Assembly (NCBI GenBank): GCA_949289295.1
Contig: CASENM010000030.1
Coordinates: forward strand, 48,577 to 112,576
DNA length: 64,000 nucleotides
Reading direction: 5' to 3'
Source of the DNA: an uncultured Bacteroides sp.
Lineage (GTDB): Bacteria > Bacteroidota > Bacteroidia > Bacteroidales > Bacteroidaceae
The first letter of the stretch is position 1; each line of letters starts with the position of its first letter. This document shows, in pieces, positions 30,376-39,509 of this stretch. A program made the position numbers and the translations under genes. The notes beneath the pieces were generated by a model. It did no database searches, was not told the origin of the DNA, and saw only the letters and a list, made by a program, of their open reading frames with translations.

Positions 30376-30383
30376 TAAGTTTG
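30376..30383 (+). promoter_or_regulatory. Putative -7 box for the EamA transporter
   Basis: TAAGTTTG, 27 bp before the ATG at 30411. It excludes the longer reading frame beginning at 30279. Confidence 0.5.
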
Positions 30384-30410
30384 CGGCGTGAAACCACAGA
30401 ATTTTCTAAG

Positions 30411-31328
30411 ATGAATGTAAGGAATGTAAAGGCACATCTGGCTTTGTTGGCAGCGGCCAGCATGTGGGGACTGATGTCACCGGTAGGGAAGGCGGCGATG
30501 GATGCCGGGATTACCGGACTGATGCTGGCCAATATGCGGATGATCGGGGCTGCCTGCTGTTTCTGGATTACCTCTCTTTTTGTGAAGGAAGAAAAAGTGA
30601 GCCCTCACGATTTGTTGATGCTTTTTTTCGCTTCCCTGTTGGGAATAGTCTGCAACCAGGGCTGTTTCACTTTCGGCCTTTCGCTTACCTCGCCGGTCGA
30701 TGCTTCGATAGTCACTACTACCATGCCGATTGTCACCATGATTCTGGCGGCCTTGTTTTTGAAAGAGCCTGTCACGCCCAAGAAAGTCATCGGTATTTTT
30801 CTGGGTTCGGTAGGTGCGTTGGTGCTCATCATGAGCAATCATGGAGGCGGTGATGAAGCGGGCAGTGTGTTGGGCGATGCATTGTGTGTGGCGGCACAGG
30901 TCAGTTTTGCCTGTTATCTGACCATATTCAAGAAGCTGATCGCGCGTTATAGTGTGGTTACATTGATGAAATGGATGTTCACTTATGCCGCCATTTGTTT
31001 CATTCCTTTTTCCTATAATGACTTTTCGGTGACGGACTTTTCCGTCTTTCCGCTTGAAGTCTGGCTGGAAGTGGGCTATGTGGTGCTGTTCGGCACGTAT
31101 GTGGCCTACATTCTGATGCTGGTCGGGCAGAAAACCTTGCGTCCTACGGTGGTCAGCATGTACAACTATATGCAGCCGGTAGTAGGAAGCAGTGTGGCGG
31201 TGCTTGCCGGAATGGCCGGATTCGGTTGGGTCAAGGCGATAGCCGCCCTGCTGATATTTACCGGCGTGTATGTGGTGACACAGAGCAAGTCGCGTGCACA
31301 GATGCTGGCTGAGAACAAGATGGATTAA
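30411..31328 (+). CDS. EamA/DMT-family membrane transporter
   Basis: Inner-membrane protein of 305 residues with about ten hydrophobic segments arranged as two five-helix EamA repeats: AAASMWGLMSPVGKAAMDAG at the N-terminus, and the second repeat beginning GDALCVAAQVSFACYLTIFKKL. It is probably an exporter of small metabolites or amino acids; the substrate is unknown. The start at 30411 (MNVRNVKAHL) is supported by the promoter box at 30376. Its TAA is immediately followed by the helicase ATG at 31329, so the two genes are co-transcribed, an odd pairing functionally. Confidence 0.87.
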   Translation: MNVRNVKAHLALLAAASMWGLMSPVGKAAMDAGITGLMLANMRMIGAACCFWITSLFVKEEKVSPHDLLMLFFASLLGIVCNQGCFTFGLSLTSPVDASIVTTTMPIVTMILAALFLKEPVTPKKVIGIFLGSVGALVLIMSNHGGGDEAGSVLGDALCVAAQVSFACYLTIFKKLIARYSVVTLMKWMFTYAAICFIPFSYNDFSVTDFSVFPLEVWLEVGYVVLFGTYVAYILMLVGQKTLRPTVVSMYNYMQPVVGSSVAVLAGMAGFGWVKAIAALLIFTGVYVVTQSKSRAQMLAENKMD

Positions 31329-33212
31329 ATGAATATGTCAGAATCTCCTATACTTTATCTTCAGCGGCAGTATGAGTTGCTGAAAATGGAATACGAATAC
31401 GAAAAAGAACAGTTCAGGCAACAGACCGAGGTGATGGGTATCGGGCGCAAGATAAAGCGTGGCATGTGCTGGTATCCTTTGAACATCGGGAGGAGCTATT
31501 ATAATGCCTTGAACCAGCTTGTGGTTGAGGTGGAACGGAGGGAGGACAAGGACATCGAGCATGTGTTCGAGTATGGCCGTCCCGTATGCTTCTTCAGTCA
31601 GGACCTGAGCGGTAAACTTTCGTATCTGAATTTTGTGGCCACGGTGAACTATGTGGATGAGGACCGCATGGTGGTGATGCTTCCTGATGCGGATGCCTTG
31701 TTGGCCTTGCAGAGCAGGGAGGTGTTGGGCGTGCAGCTTTATTTCGACGAGACCAGTTACCGTCTGATGTTCGAGGCTTTGAAGCAGGTCATTTCGGCCA
31801 GGAACAATCGTCTGGCGGAGTTGCGCGACATTTTTCATGGCCCCCGTCCGCTGTCGGTGTTCAGTTTTCGGCCGGTCCGTTTCCCGTGGCTCAACCGTAC
31901 GCAGGAGGATGCCGTCAACAAGGTCCTGCATGCCAAGGATGTGGCCATTGTGCATGGGCCTCCCGGAACCGGAAAGACCACGACGCTGGTGGAGGCCATC
32001 TATGAGACATTGCACAGGGAGAACCAGGTGCTTGTGTGCGCGCAGAGTAATATGGCGGTCGACTGGATCAGCGAAAAGCTGGTGGACCGGGGGGTGAGTG
32101 TGCTCCGGATAGGAAATCCCAGCCGGGTGAACGACAAGATGTTGTCGTTCACCTATGAGCGGCGTTTCGAGTCGCATCCCGACTATCCGCAGCTTTGGAG
32201 TATCCGCAAGGTGATCAGGGAACTTTATTCGCAGTTGCGGAAAGCTTCCAACCGTGAGTCCGTGCGGACAAAAATCAATTCGCTGAAGGACCGTGCCACC
32301 GACCTCGAGATACGTATCAATGAATCACTGTTCAGCGAGGCGCGCGTCATAGCCTGTACGTTGGCGGGAAGTGCCAACCGGGTGCTTGTCGGGCAGAAGT
32401 ATGGCACGGTGTTTGTCGATGAGGCGGCGCAGGCTCTCGAGGCGGCATGTTGGATAGCTATCCGTAAGGCCGATCGGGTAATACTGGCGGGCGACCATTG
32501 CCAGCTTCCTCCCACCGTGAAATGCGTGGAGGCGGCACGTCAGGGACTGGGACATACACTGATGCAGGCTGTCGTGAAAAACAAGCCCGATGCCGTGTCG
32601 TTGTTGAAGGTGCAGTACCGGATGAACGATGCCATCATGCGTTTCTCTTCCGACTGGTTTTATGGCGGAATGCTTCAGTCTGCGCCTGAGGTGAGATACC
32701 GGAGCATCCTTGATTTCGATACGCCGATAGAGTGGGTCAATACCGAAGGGATGGATTGCAATGAGGAGTTTGTGGGCGACAGTTACGGGCGGATCAACAA
32801 GGCTGAGGCGGAACTCTCTGTAGGGCAGCTGAAAAATTATATCACCAAGATCGGGCGTGAGCGTTTTCTGGAGGAACGGATTGATGTGGGACTGATTTCC
32901 CCTTACAAGGCACAGGTGCAGTTTCTTCGGCAATTGCTCAAGAAAGACAGTTTCTTCAAGCCTTACCGTTCTGCCATTACGGTCAACACGGTCGACGGAT
33001 TCCAGGGACAGGAGCGCGACGTGATTCTCATCAGTCTGGTACGTGCCAACGAAGAGGGGCAGATCGGTTTTCTCAACGACCTGCGGCGCATGAACGTGGC
33101 GATTACCCGTGCACGCATGAAGCTCATCATTCTCGGTGACGCTTCCACGCTGACCCGTCATCCGTTCTACCGCAAGCTTTACGGGTATATCGGTACGTTG
33201 GAGGTGGAATGA
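31329..33212 (+). CDS. UPF1-like superfamily 1 DNA/RNA helicase
   Basis: Helicase of 627 residues. Motifs in order: Q-like region before LNRTQEDAVNKVL, Walker A HGPPGTGKTTTLVE (near residue 217), motif II FVDEAAQALEAACW, motif III LAGDHCQLPPTV, motif IV/V around LLKVQYRMNDAIM and VNTVDGFQGQERDVILISLVR, and motif VI NVAITRARMKLIILGD. This is the SF1B UPF1/SMUBP2/Dna2 helicase set, with an N-terminal OB-like domain of about 190 residues. It is predicted to unwind DNA or RNA 5'-3'. It starts directly at the stop of the EamA gene. Confidence 0.92.
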   Translation: MNMSESPILYLQRQYELLKMEYEYEKEQFRQQTEVMGIGRKIKRGMCWYPLNIGRSYYNALNQLVVEVERREDKDIEHVFEYGRPVCFFSQDLSGKLSYLNFVATVNYVDEDRMVVMLPDADALLALQSREVLGVQLYFDETSYRLMFEALKQVISARNNRLAELRDIFHGPRPLSVFSFRPVRFPWLNRTQEDAVNKVLHAKDVAIVHGPPGTGKTTTLVEAIYETLHRENQVLVCAQSNMAVDWISEKLVDRGVSVLRIGNPSRVNDKMLSFTYERRFESHPDYPQLWSIRKVIRELYSQLRKASNRESVRTKINSLKDRATDLEIRINESLFSEARVIACTLAGSANRVLVGQKYGTVFVDEAAQALEAACWIAIRKADRVILAGDHCQLPPTVKCVEAARQGLGHTLMQAVVKNKPDAVSLLKVQYRMNDAIMRFSSDWFYGGMLQSAPEVRYRSILDFDTPIEWVNTEGMDCNEEFVGDSYGRINKAEAELSVGQLKNYITKIGRERFLEERIDVGLISPYKAQVQFLRQLLKKDSFFKPYRSAITVNTVDGFQGQERDVILISLVRANEEGQIGFLNDLRRMNVAITRARMKLIILGDASTLTRHPFYRKLYGYIGTLEVE

Positions 33213-33310
33213 GAACAAAGTTATTGTAGAATTTGTTAATTATGACAGGGAAGTTTGGGGTTGAATGAAAACCTCCGTATCTTTATCCGGAAAAATGTCC
33301 AGTCGCTTTG

Positions 33311-33375
33311 CCCAAAACGTCTAGGCGTTTTGGGCAAAATGTCTAGGCGTTTTAAATAAAACGTCGGGACGTTTT
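33311..33375. repeat. Multi-palindrome repeat, copy B
   Basis: Three palindromic units: CCCAAAACG...CGTTTTGGG (33311-33334, TCTAGG-type centre), AAAATGTCTAGGCGTTTT (33336-33353) and AAAACGTCGGGACGTTTT (33358-33375), separated by short spacers. It lies in the 393-bp gap after the helicase and before the AspT-like gene; I see no gene in the rest of that gap. It has the same unit order as copy A (7708-7766), including the different centre of the last unit. Confidence 0.8.
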
Positions 33376-33605
33376 CTCTGCTGGTTTGTCGGGATTGATT
33401 TGTGGCACTCCGGAAGTTGCCTGAAAGAGGTAAAAAAAATAATAAAAGATTTAACATTATCAATGGATAAATACAACGTCAGATAGGACTTGTGGCAGGA
33501 GTTGTGCGGATTCTGTTTTTACGAGAGTCGAATCTGTAGTCTGCGAAATCCGTGTGAATCCGTTTCTGGCTGAGTATGAATTTATTTACAAATTTGTGAT
33601 TGTTT

Positions 33606-35201
33606 ATGTGGACAGATTTGCTTCAGAATTCTTATTTTTCCGTGTTCCTGATTGTGGCGTTGGGATTCATTCTGGGCCGCGTCAAGGTGAAAGGTTTGTC
33701 GCTCGATGTATCGGCGGTAATATTTATAGCGTTGGCTTTTGGGCATTGGGGCGTGACCATTCCGAAAGAGTTGGGGAATTTCGGTCTTGTGTTGTTCATC
33801 TTTACAATTGGCATTCAGGCAGGACCGGGTTTCTTTCAGTCATTCCGCAGCAAAGGGCGTACGCTGATTTTTATTACCCTGTTGCTGGTGGCATCCGCTT
33901 GTCTGATAGGAGGCGGCATGAAATATCTGTTCCATATCGACACACCCACCATTATCGGACTCATTACCGGCGCGTTGACCAGTACACCGGGACTTGCCGT
34001 GGCCATCGACCTTACCCATTCGCCGTCGGCTTCCATTGCGTACGGTATAGCCTATCCGTTCAGCGTGATTGGCATTATCTTGTTTGTCAAGATGTTGCCC
34101 AGGTTTTTCCGTGTGGACCTTCAGGAAGAGGCACGGCGGCTGGAGAAAGAACGGCTCAGCCAGTTTCCTGAATTGAGTACAGCTTTGTTTCGGGTGACGA
34201 ATCCGCTGGCCATGGGCAAGACATTGCTCGAGATGAATATCCGTGCCATGACAGGAGCGGTGGTTTCACGTCTGAAGAAGGGAGATGAGATTGTGATGCC
34301 TACTGCGAATACGGTGCTTGAGGAAGGTGACTGCATTGAGGCTGTGGGAAGCCGTGAGGCATTGGACAATCTGGCTGTGCTGGTGGGCAGCCGTGAGGAA
34401 GGTGTGCTTCCTCTGGAACATGACCAGAGCATCGAGTCATTGCTCCTTACCCAGAAGAACATCATCAACAAGCAGTTGGGCGAGCTGAATCTGCAGAAGA
34501 ATTTCGGGTGTACTGTCACTACCATCCGGCGGAGCGGAATTGACCTTTCGCCTTCGCCCGATCTGGCGTTGAAGTTTGGCGACAAGCTGACAGTGGTGGG
34601 CGAACAAAAAGGAATCAAGGCAGTGGCCCGTCTGTTCGGTAATGACGCGAAACGTCTTTCCGATACGGACTTCTTTCCTATTGCCATGGGAATCGTGCTG
34701 GGAGTGCTGTTCGGCAAGCTGAACATTTCGTTCGGCTCGGAGTTCTCATTCTCTCCGGGGCTGACCGGAGGAGTATTGATTGTAGCCCTGATTTTGAGTG
34801 CCATCGGAAAGACAGGTCCTGTGCTTTGGTCAATGTCGGCACCTGCCAACCATCTGCTGCGTCAGTTGGGGTTGCTGCTGTTCCTTGCCGAAGTAGGGAC
34901 GTCGGCCGGAACAACGCTGGTGTCCACATTTCAGGAAAGTGGTTTCATGTTGTTCGGACTGGGGGCAGTTATCACGTTGGTGCCTATGTTGTTGGCGGCA
35001 TTGGTGGGACGTTTTGTATGCAGGATTGACATGCTCGACCTGTTGGGCACCATTACCGGAGGTATGACAAGTACACCGGGACTTGCTGCGGTCGATTCAA
35101 TGACAGACAGCAACATCCCCGGTGTGGCGTATGCTACGGTCTATCCGGTGGCGATGGTCATTCTGATTCTGTTCATTCAGTTAATGGTGGTTGTGATTTG
35201 A
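33606..35201 (+). CDS. AspT/YidE/YbjL-type membrane transporter with RCK_C domains
   Basis: Inner-membrane protein of 531 residues. Two hydrophobic halves each contain the duplicated family signature ending in TPGLAVAIDL and TPGLAAVDSM (ITGALTSTPGLA; ITGGMTSTPGLA). Between them (about residues 190-350) lie two TrkA-C/RCK_C regulatory domains (EMNIRAMTGAVVSRLKKGDEIVMPTANTVLEEGDCIEAVG; LNLQKNFGCTVTTIRRSG). Family members exchange amino acids such as aspartate/alanine; the substrate here is unknown. The start MWTDLLQNSYF at 33606 is preferred over the ATG two codons upstream; both are possible. Confidence 0.87.
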   Translation: MWTDLLQNSYFSVFLIVALGFILGRVKVKGLSLDVSAVIFIALAFGHWGVTIPKELGNFGLVLFIFTIGIQAGPGFFQSFRSKGRTLIFITLLLVASACLIGGGMKYLFHIDTPTIIGLITGALTSTPGLAVAIDLTHSPSASIAYGIAYPFSVIGIILFVKMLPRFFRVDLQEEARRLEKERLSQFPELSTALFRVTNPLAMGKTLLEMNIRAMTGAVVSRLKKGDEIVMPTANTVLEEGDCIEAVGSREALDNLAVLVGSREEGVLPLEHDQSIESLLLTQKNIINKQLGELNLQKNFGCTVTTIRRSGIDLSPSPDLALKFGDKLTVVGEQKGIKAVARLFGNDAKRLSDTDFFPIAMGIVLGVLFGKLNISFGSEFSFSPGLTGGVLIVALILSAIGKTGPVLWSMSAPANHLLRQLGLLLFLAEVGTSAGTTLVSTFQESGFMLFGLGAVITLVPMLLAALVGRFVCRIDMLDLLGTITGGMTSTPGLAAVDSMTDSNIPGVAYATVYPVAMVILILFIQLMVVVI

Positions 35202-35543
35202 GCTGGGTCCTTCAATTTCCGCTACCGTCAGGTCAGAAGTGCAACTCCGCATTTCTTATACAAATAGAATCATGGACGAAAACACAATTGGTTTAAAGCC
35301 GGCATAGTTTCTATAGGTATCAATCTTGTGGCTGCAAGTACTTGGTTATGGCGGTGGTGAAGTTTGCCGTAATACATCATTTGAGCTTTTCAGACCATAA
35401 AGATAATTCAAGGAGTGCTTTCATTGTTCTAAACTATAATGTTGTCATAGGGCCTTTATTCAAATAAATATTTTTCTGGTAAGCTGTAACCTCCTGGAAG
35501 GCTTTGCGTCTTAATACATACAAGAGCAAAAACAGATAAAGCC
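35202..35543. other. 342-bp intergenic stretch, no gene seen
   Basis: The region between the AspT-like gene and the first beta-barrel gene has no convincing reading frame, promoter pair or hairpin by eye. It marks the left edge of the accessory island. Confidence 0.5.
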
Positions 35544-37838
35544 ATGAAAAGATTTTTTTTATATGTATTGGGGCTGTTTGTGGCACTCTCGGTCCACGCC
35601 CAGCACAGGCTGAGCGGAAAGGTAGTCGATGGGAAGGGTGGCGGCATCCCTTCGGCGACGGTGCGTGTACTCGGTGCGGACTCGGTATTCATTTCTGGCA
35701 GCCTGAGTGACAGTACGGGGATTTTCTCCGTTCCCGGGCTAAAGGAGGGCGCGTACCTTTTGTCTGTCAGCTATGTGGGATACTTCCCCGGTTTTGTTCG
35801 TTTTGACATGCCGACCTCAGATTATGTCTTGCCTCCCGTCACACTGGATCTCGATGACGTGATGCTGGAAGGCGTGACGGTGACAGCCAGTTCTTTCGTC
35901 CGGAAGAAGGACCATTTTCTGGTGATCCCGGACAGACAGCAGGTGAGACATTCCTTCACGGGATATGACCTGCTTTATAATCTGATGATACCGGGACTGA
36001 CGGTAGACCGGAAGAACCGGACGGTGACGGCACTGGCGGGCGAGGCCAGACTCTATATCAACGGTGTGAGGGCCGACATGCGTGAGGTGCAGAACCTGCA
36101 GCCGAAGGACGTGGAGAAGGTGGAGTTCTATACGCTTCCCGTGTCGGGCCCGTTTGCGGGCGACGCGGCTGCGGTGAACTATGTGACGAAAGTGTATAAG
36201 GCCGGGGGCTATGTCACGGTCGACGGTGAACAGACAATCGGTTATACGAAAGGAGATTATAACGTGGCTTCGAAAGTGTCCCGCGGCAATACGAGCTATA
36301 CTTTTTTCGGCGGCTACAATATGCGTCGGTATGGTGGCACGGAATTGGAAAAGGAAGAAAACCTTTTTCTTCAGGATTACGGCATAACCCGCCGTACTGT
36401 GAACGACGGTGGTCTTTACAAAAGCAGTCAGCAGTATGCACAGTTCAAGGTGGGCAACGACACGCGGAAACGCAACCTGTCCGTCCTCGCTTCTTTTGTG
36501 CGCGACGACTCCCCTCATGACGACATGGAAGAGACTCTGACTTATGGCGGTCATGAGAACCGTATCGTGGAGTCGTCTGACCTGAACGGAAACGAAAGCC
36601 TGAAAGGCTCGCTCAATCTGAACGGGGTGTTCAACGTGAGCGACCGCCAGCAATGGAAAGCCCGTCTGAACGGCTCGTACACCAAAAACAGATACGCCCG
36701 TATTTATCTGGAGGATACCCGCCGTTCGCTGGGGAATGCCGATGAGGATCTGTTCTCGTTCGACGGCTATGTGGCATGTTCGTACCGGATTGATGGGAAG
36801 AACCTTCTTTACGGAAACATCTCGCATTTCCACAATGTGTCATCTTCTCTGTATCGAGGCGATTATGCCTCATGGCAGCATCTGTGGAAGGGGGAGTCGC
36901 TGATGAGGGTTGACTACACCCATATATTCAGTGACAAGGTAATGGCAATGGCCAGCCCCGGCGTGTCGTGGATCAACTATCGGCTGCATGGCCAGGAGCT
37001 TCAGGACGTATGGAACTTCAGGCTGAATGCATGGGTGCGCTATCTGTTTTCCCGGAAACAGTGGGCCGCGCTCGGTGTTGCTGTAGGGAACAGCCAGCCT
37101 GACATCAGCTATCTGAACACCGCCACCCAGACGGTGGACTTTTATCAGGTGAAACGTGGAAATCCCTATCTTGACAACACGCAATTGTTTACGGTGTTCG
37201 GCATGTATGAGGGGATGTTCCATCCCATGTTCAATGTCCAGGGTAAACTCACATGTCAGAAGAGCCTGCACAATATCCATGCGGTGTATTCGGTGGAGAA
37301 CGGCCGGCTTGTGGGCAGCTATGTTTCGGACGACTCCTTTGATGACCTGAGTGTGGAGGTGGGCATATCCAGCCGTTTCTCGGAGAGTTTCCGTACGAAC
37401 GTAAATCTTAAATACAGCTACCGGGATGTACCGGAAATGTCCGGTTTGAGGGAAAGCGGTTTCTTCGCTTCTCTCGATGTGAACTATTTCATCAAGGCGT
37501 TTTCTGTCAATGCTTATGCGAGTACGACGGAGCGGACTTTGGATCCGGTCATACTGGCCTATATCAAGCGTCCGGCCTCTTACGGTCTGTCGGTACGTTA
37601 CAGTGGAAGCAACTGGATGGCCGAGGTGGGCACGGAGAATCCGTTCACACGACATCTGTATTACCGTGAATACGCCGACTACGGTGTTTACCGTTACAGT
37701 CAGGTCAGGACCAGTCGCACGTACCAGCAAACGGCATATGTAAAGCTGGCCTACACCTTCGGCTTCGGCAGGAAGACTTCCCGTGAATCGAACGGTGTGG
37801 ACAGAAGCATCAACAGTGCCATATTAAAGGCAAGATGA
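35544..37838 (+). CDS. Outer-membrane beta-barrel protein (TonB-dependent-receptor-like), paralogue 1
   Basis: A protein of 764 residues. It has a signal peptide (MKRFFLYVLGLFVALSVHAQ), then a carboxypeptidase-regulatory-like domain (about 22-105: LSGKVVDGKGGGIPSATVRVLG), a plug-like region with GYDLLYNLMIPGLTVD and LYINGVRAD, and a long beta-barrel (OMP_b-brl_3 type) of alternating aromatic strands. No clear TonB box was seen. It has the same length and domain plan as the protein at 45318, with many identical stretches. Substrate unknown. It precedes the AAA/PD-(D/E)XK gene by 110 bp. Base composition is more GC-rich than that of paralogue 2. Confidence 0.85.
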   Translation: MKRFFLYVLGLFVALSVHAQHRLSGKVVDGKGGGIPSATVRVLGADSVFISGSLSDSTGIFSVPGLKEGAYLLSVSYVGYFPGFVRFDMPTSDYVLPPVTLDLDDVMLEGVTVTASSFVRKKDHFLVIPDRQQVRHSFTGYDLLYNLMIPGLTVDRKNRTVTALAGEARLYINGVRADMREVQNLQPKDVEKVEFYTLPVSGPFAGDAAAVNYVTKVYKAGGYVTVDGEQTIGYTKGDYNVASKVSRGNTSYTFFGGYNMRRYGGTELEKEENLFLQDYGITRRTVNDGGLYKSSQQYAQFKVGNDTRKRNLSVLASFVRDDSPHDDMEETLTYGGHENRIVESSDLNGNESLKGSLNLNGVFNVSDRQQWKARLNGSYTKNRYARIYLEDTRRSLGNADEDLFSFDGYVACSYRIDGKNLLYGNISHFHNVSSSLYRGDYASWQHLWKGESLMRVDYTHIFSDKVMAMASPGVSWINYRLHGQELQDVWNFRLNAWVRYLFSRKQWAALGVAVGNSQPDISYLNTATQTVDFYQVKRGNPYLDNTQLFTVFGMYEGMFHPMFNVQGKLTCQKSLHNIHAVYSVENGRLVGSYVSDDSFDDLSVEVGISSRFSESFRTNVNLKYSYRDVPEMSGLRESGFFASLDVNYFIKAFSVNAYASTTERTLDPVILAYIKRPASYGLSVRYSGSNWMAEVGTENPFTRHLYYREYADYGVYRYSQVRTSRTYQQTAYVKLAYTFGFGRKTSRESNGVDRSINSAILKAR

Positions 37839-37948
37839 TATATGCGGATGAAATTTTTATATGCTTTTTATTATCCGTTATTGTTTTCTTTACGGATATT
37901 TGCGGAAAATGTCTAATTTTGTAGACGAACCATCCAATCCTTACCATT

Positions 37949-39496
37949 ATGGGCATGATTTATCCGATAGGAATCCAGAGTTTTTCCGAAATCCGCGAGG
38001 GCGGCTACACGTATGTGGACAAGACCGCGCTGGTCTATGAACTGCTGAGCACGGGGAAGTATTATTTTCTGAGCCGTCCGCGGCGTTTCGGCAAGAGCCT
38101 GCTGGTCTCCACGCTGGAGGCCTATTTTCAGGGGAGGAAGGAGCTGTTCGCGGGGCTTGCGATGGAGCGGCTGGAACGGGAGTGGACGGAGCACCCCGTG
38201 TTCCATCTGGATCTCAACGCACGGAAATACGAGGACGCGGCCTCGCTCGTGGCCATCCTCAACCAGCATCTGGAGGTCTGGGAGGCGGTGTACGGAGACG
38301 AGAAGAAAGACCGCGCCCCCGAAGAGCGGTTCGCCTACCTGATCCGGAAGGCAAGCCGGACGTGCGGCCGTCGCGTGGTAATTCTGGTGGACGAATACGA
38401 CAAGCCGCTTCTGCAGGCTATCGGCGACGGGGCGTTGCAGGACGACTACCGCGGTACGTTGAAAGCTTTCTACGGCGTTTTGAAAAGCTGCGACCAATAC
38501 ATCCGCTTCGCCCTGCTGACGGGCGTGACGAAGTTCAGCAAGGTGAGCGTGTTCAGTGACCTGAACAACCTCCGGGACATCTCCATGCTGAAGGCCTACG
38601 AGGGCCTCTGCGGCGTCACGGAGGAGGAGCTCCGTACGGTCTTCCCGGAAAGCGTGGGGAGGCTGGCCGAAGCGAACGGCCTGGGCGTGGAGGAGGCCTA
38701 CGGGGAGCTGAAGAAATGGTACGACGGATACCACTTCGCGGCCGGAGGAGCGGACGTCTACAACCCCTTCAGCCTGCTCAATACGTTCGCCAGCGGCGAG
38801 TTCGGGAACTACTGGTTCGAGACGGGGACCCCGACCTTCCTCGTGGAGCTGCTGAAAAAGAGTCGGTACGACCTCCGCAACCTGACGGAGGAGCAGACCA
38901 CGGCGGACGTGCTCGGAAGCGTGGACACGATGGACGAGAACCCTGTTCCGGTGCTTTACCAGAGCGGCTACCTCACCATCAAGGGCTACGACAAAAGGTT
39001 CGGGCTGTACCGCCTGGGATTCCCGAACGGGGAGGTCGAGCGGGGCTTCATGAGCTTCCTGCTTCCCCACTACGCGAAGGTGGGCAGGTCGGAGAGCATC
39101 TTCCAGATCAGCCTGTTCATGCGCGATGTGGAGGGCGGTGACATTGACGGCTTCATGCGCCGCCTGCAGGGGTTCTTCGCGGACATCCCCTACGAACTGG
39201 CCCGCGACCTGGAGCTGCACTACCAGAACGTGCTTTTTATCGTGTTCCGCCTGATGGGATTTTATACACGTGTGGAATACCACACCTCGCAGGGGCGTGC
39301 CGACCTGGTGCTGCAGACGGAGAGTTACGTCTACGTGATGGAGTTCAAGCTTGACGGCACGGCGGAGGAGGCCCTCCGCCAGATAGAGGAGAGGAACTAC
39401 GCGCTCCCGTTCGCCGCCGATCCGAGGAAGCTGTTCAAGGTGGGCGTGAACTTCAGCAACGCGGTCCGGGGTATCGAAAGGTGGGTGGTTGGATAA
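37949..39496 (+). CDS. AAA-ATPase_like / PD-(D/E)XK nuclease-superfamily protein
   Basis: A protein of 515 residues. The N-terminal domain (about 10-290) is the PF09820-type ATPase: YPIGIQSFSEIREGGYTYVDKT, Walker A-like SRPRRFGKSLL, and VVILVDEYDKPLL (Walker B). The C-terminal domain (about 400-515) is the PF08011-type PD-(D/E)XK fold: GRADLVLQTESYVYVMEFKLDG contains D...ExK, followed by NYALPFAADPRKLFKVGVNFS. Such proteins are abundant in Bacteroidetes; their role is unknown. The gene is GC-rich compared with downstream genes. Its last about 305 bp recur at 50810-51114. A -7-like TAATTTTG (37914-37921) precedes it. Confidence 0.9.
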   Translation: MGMIYPIGIQSFSEIREGGYTYVDKTALVYELLSTGKYYFLSRPRRFGKSLLVSTLEAYFQGRKELFAGLAMERLEREWTEHPVFHLDLNARKYEDAASLVAILNQHLEVWEAVYGDEKKDRAPEERFAYLIRKASRTCGRRVVILVDEYDKPLLQAIGDGALQDDYRGTLKAFYGVLKSCDQYIRFALLTGVTKFSKVSVFSDLNNLRDISMLKAYEGLCGVTEEELRTVFPESVGRLAEANGLGVEEAYGELKKWYDGYHFAAGGADVYNPFSLLNTFASGEFGNYWFETGTPTFLVELLKKSRYDLRNLTEEQTTADVLGSVDTMDENPVPVLYQSGYLTIKGYDKRFGLYRLGFPNGEVERGFMSFLLPHYAKVGRSESIFQISLFMRDVEGGDIDGFMRRLQGFFADIPYELARDLELHYQNVLFIVFRLMGFYTRVEYHTSQGRADLVLQTESYVYVMEFKLDGTAEEALRQIEERNYALPFAADPRKLFKVGVNFSNAVRGIERWVVG

Positions 39497-39509
39497 TACG
39501 CGATGAAGA

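Noticed and set aside
30279-30410. N-terminal extension of the EamA transporter
   Set aside because: It covers the -7 box at 30376-30383 and part of the terminator of the ROK gene; the ATG at 30411 starts a normal first helix.
33554-34171. Long open frames in the wrong frame over the AspT-like gene and similar ones over mutB, mutA, etf and the helicase
   Set aside because: They translate to Arg/Ser/Pro-rich sequence without domains and lie opposite or out of frame to well-supported genes; GC-rich codon bias explains them.
35202-35543. Possible fourth barrel ghost upstream of the first barrel gene
   Set aside because: Translations in the three forward frames gave no barrel-end sequence comparable to SxNSAILKAR, so there is no support.
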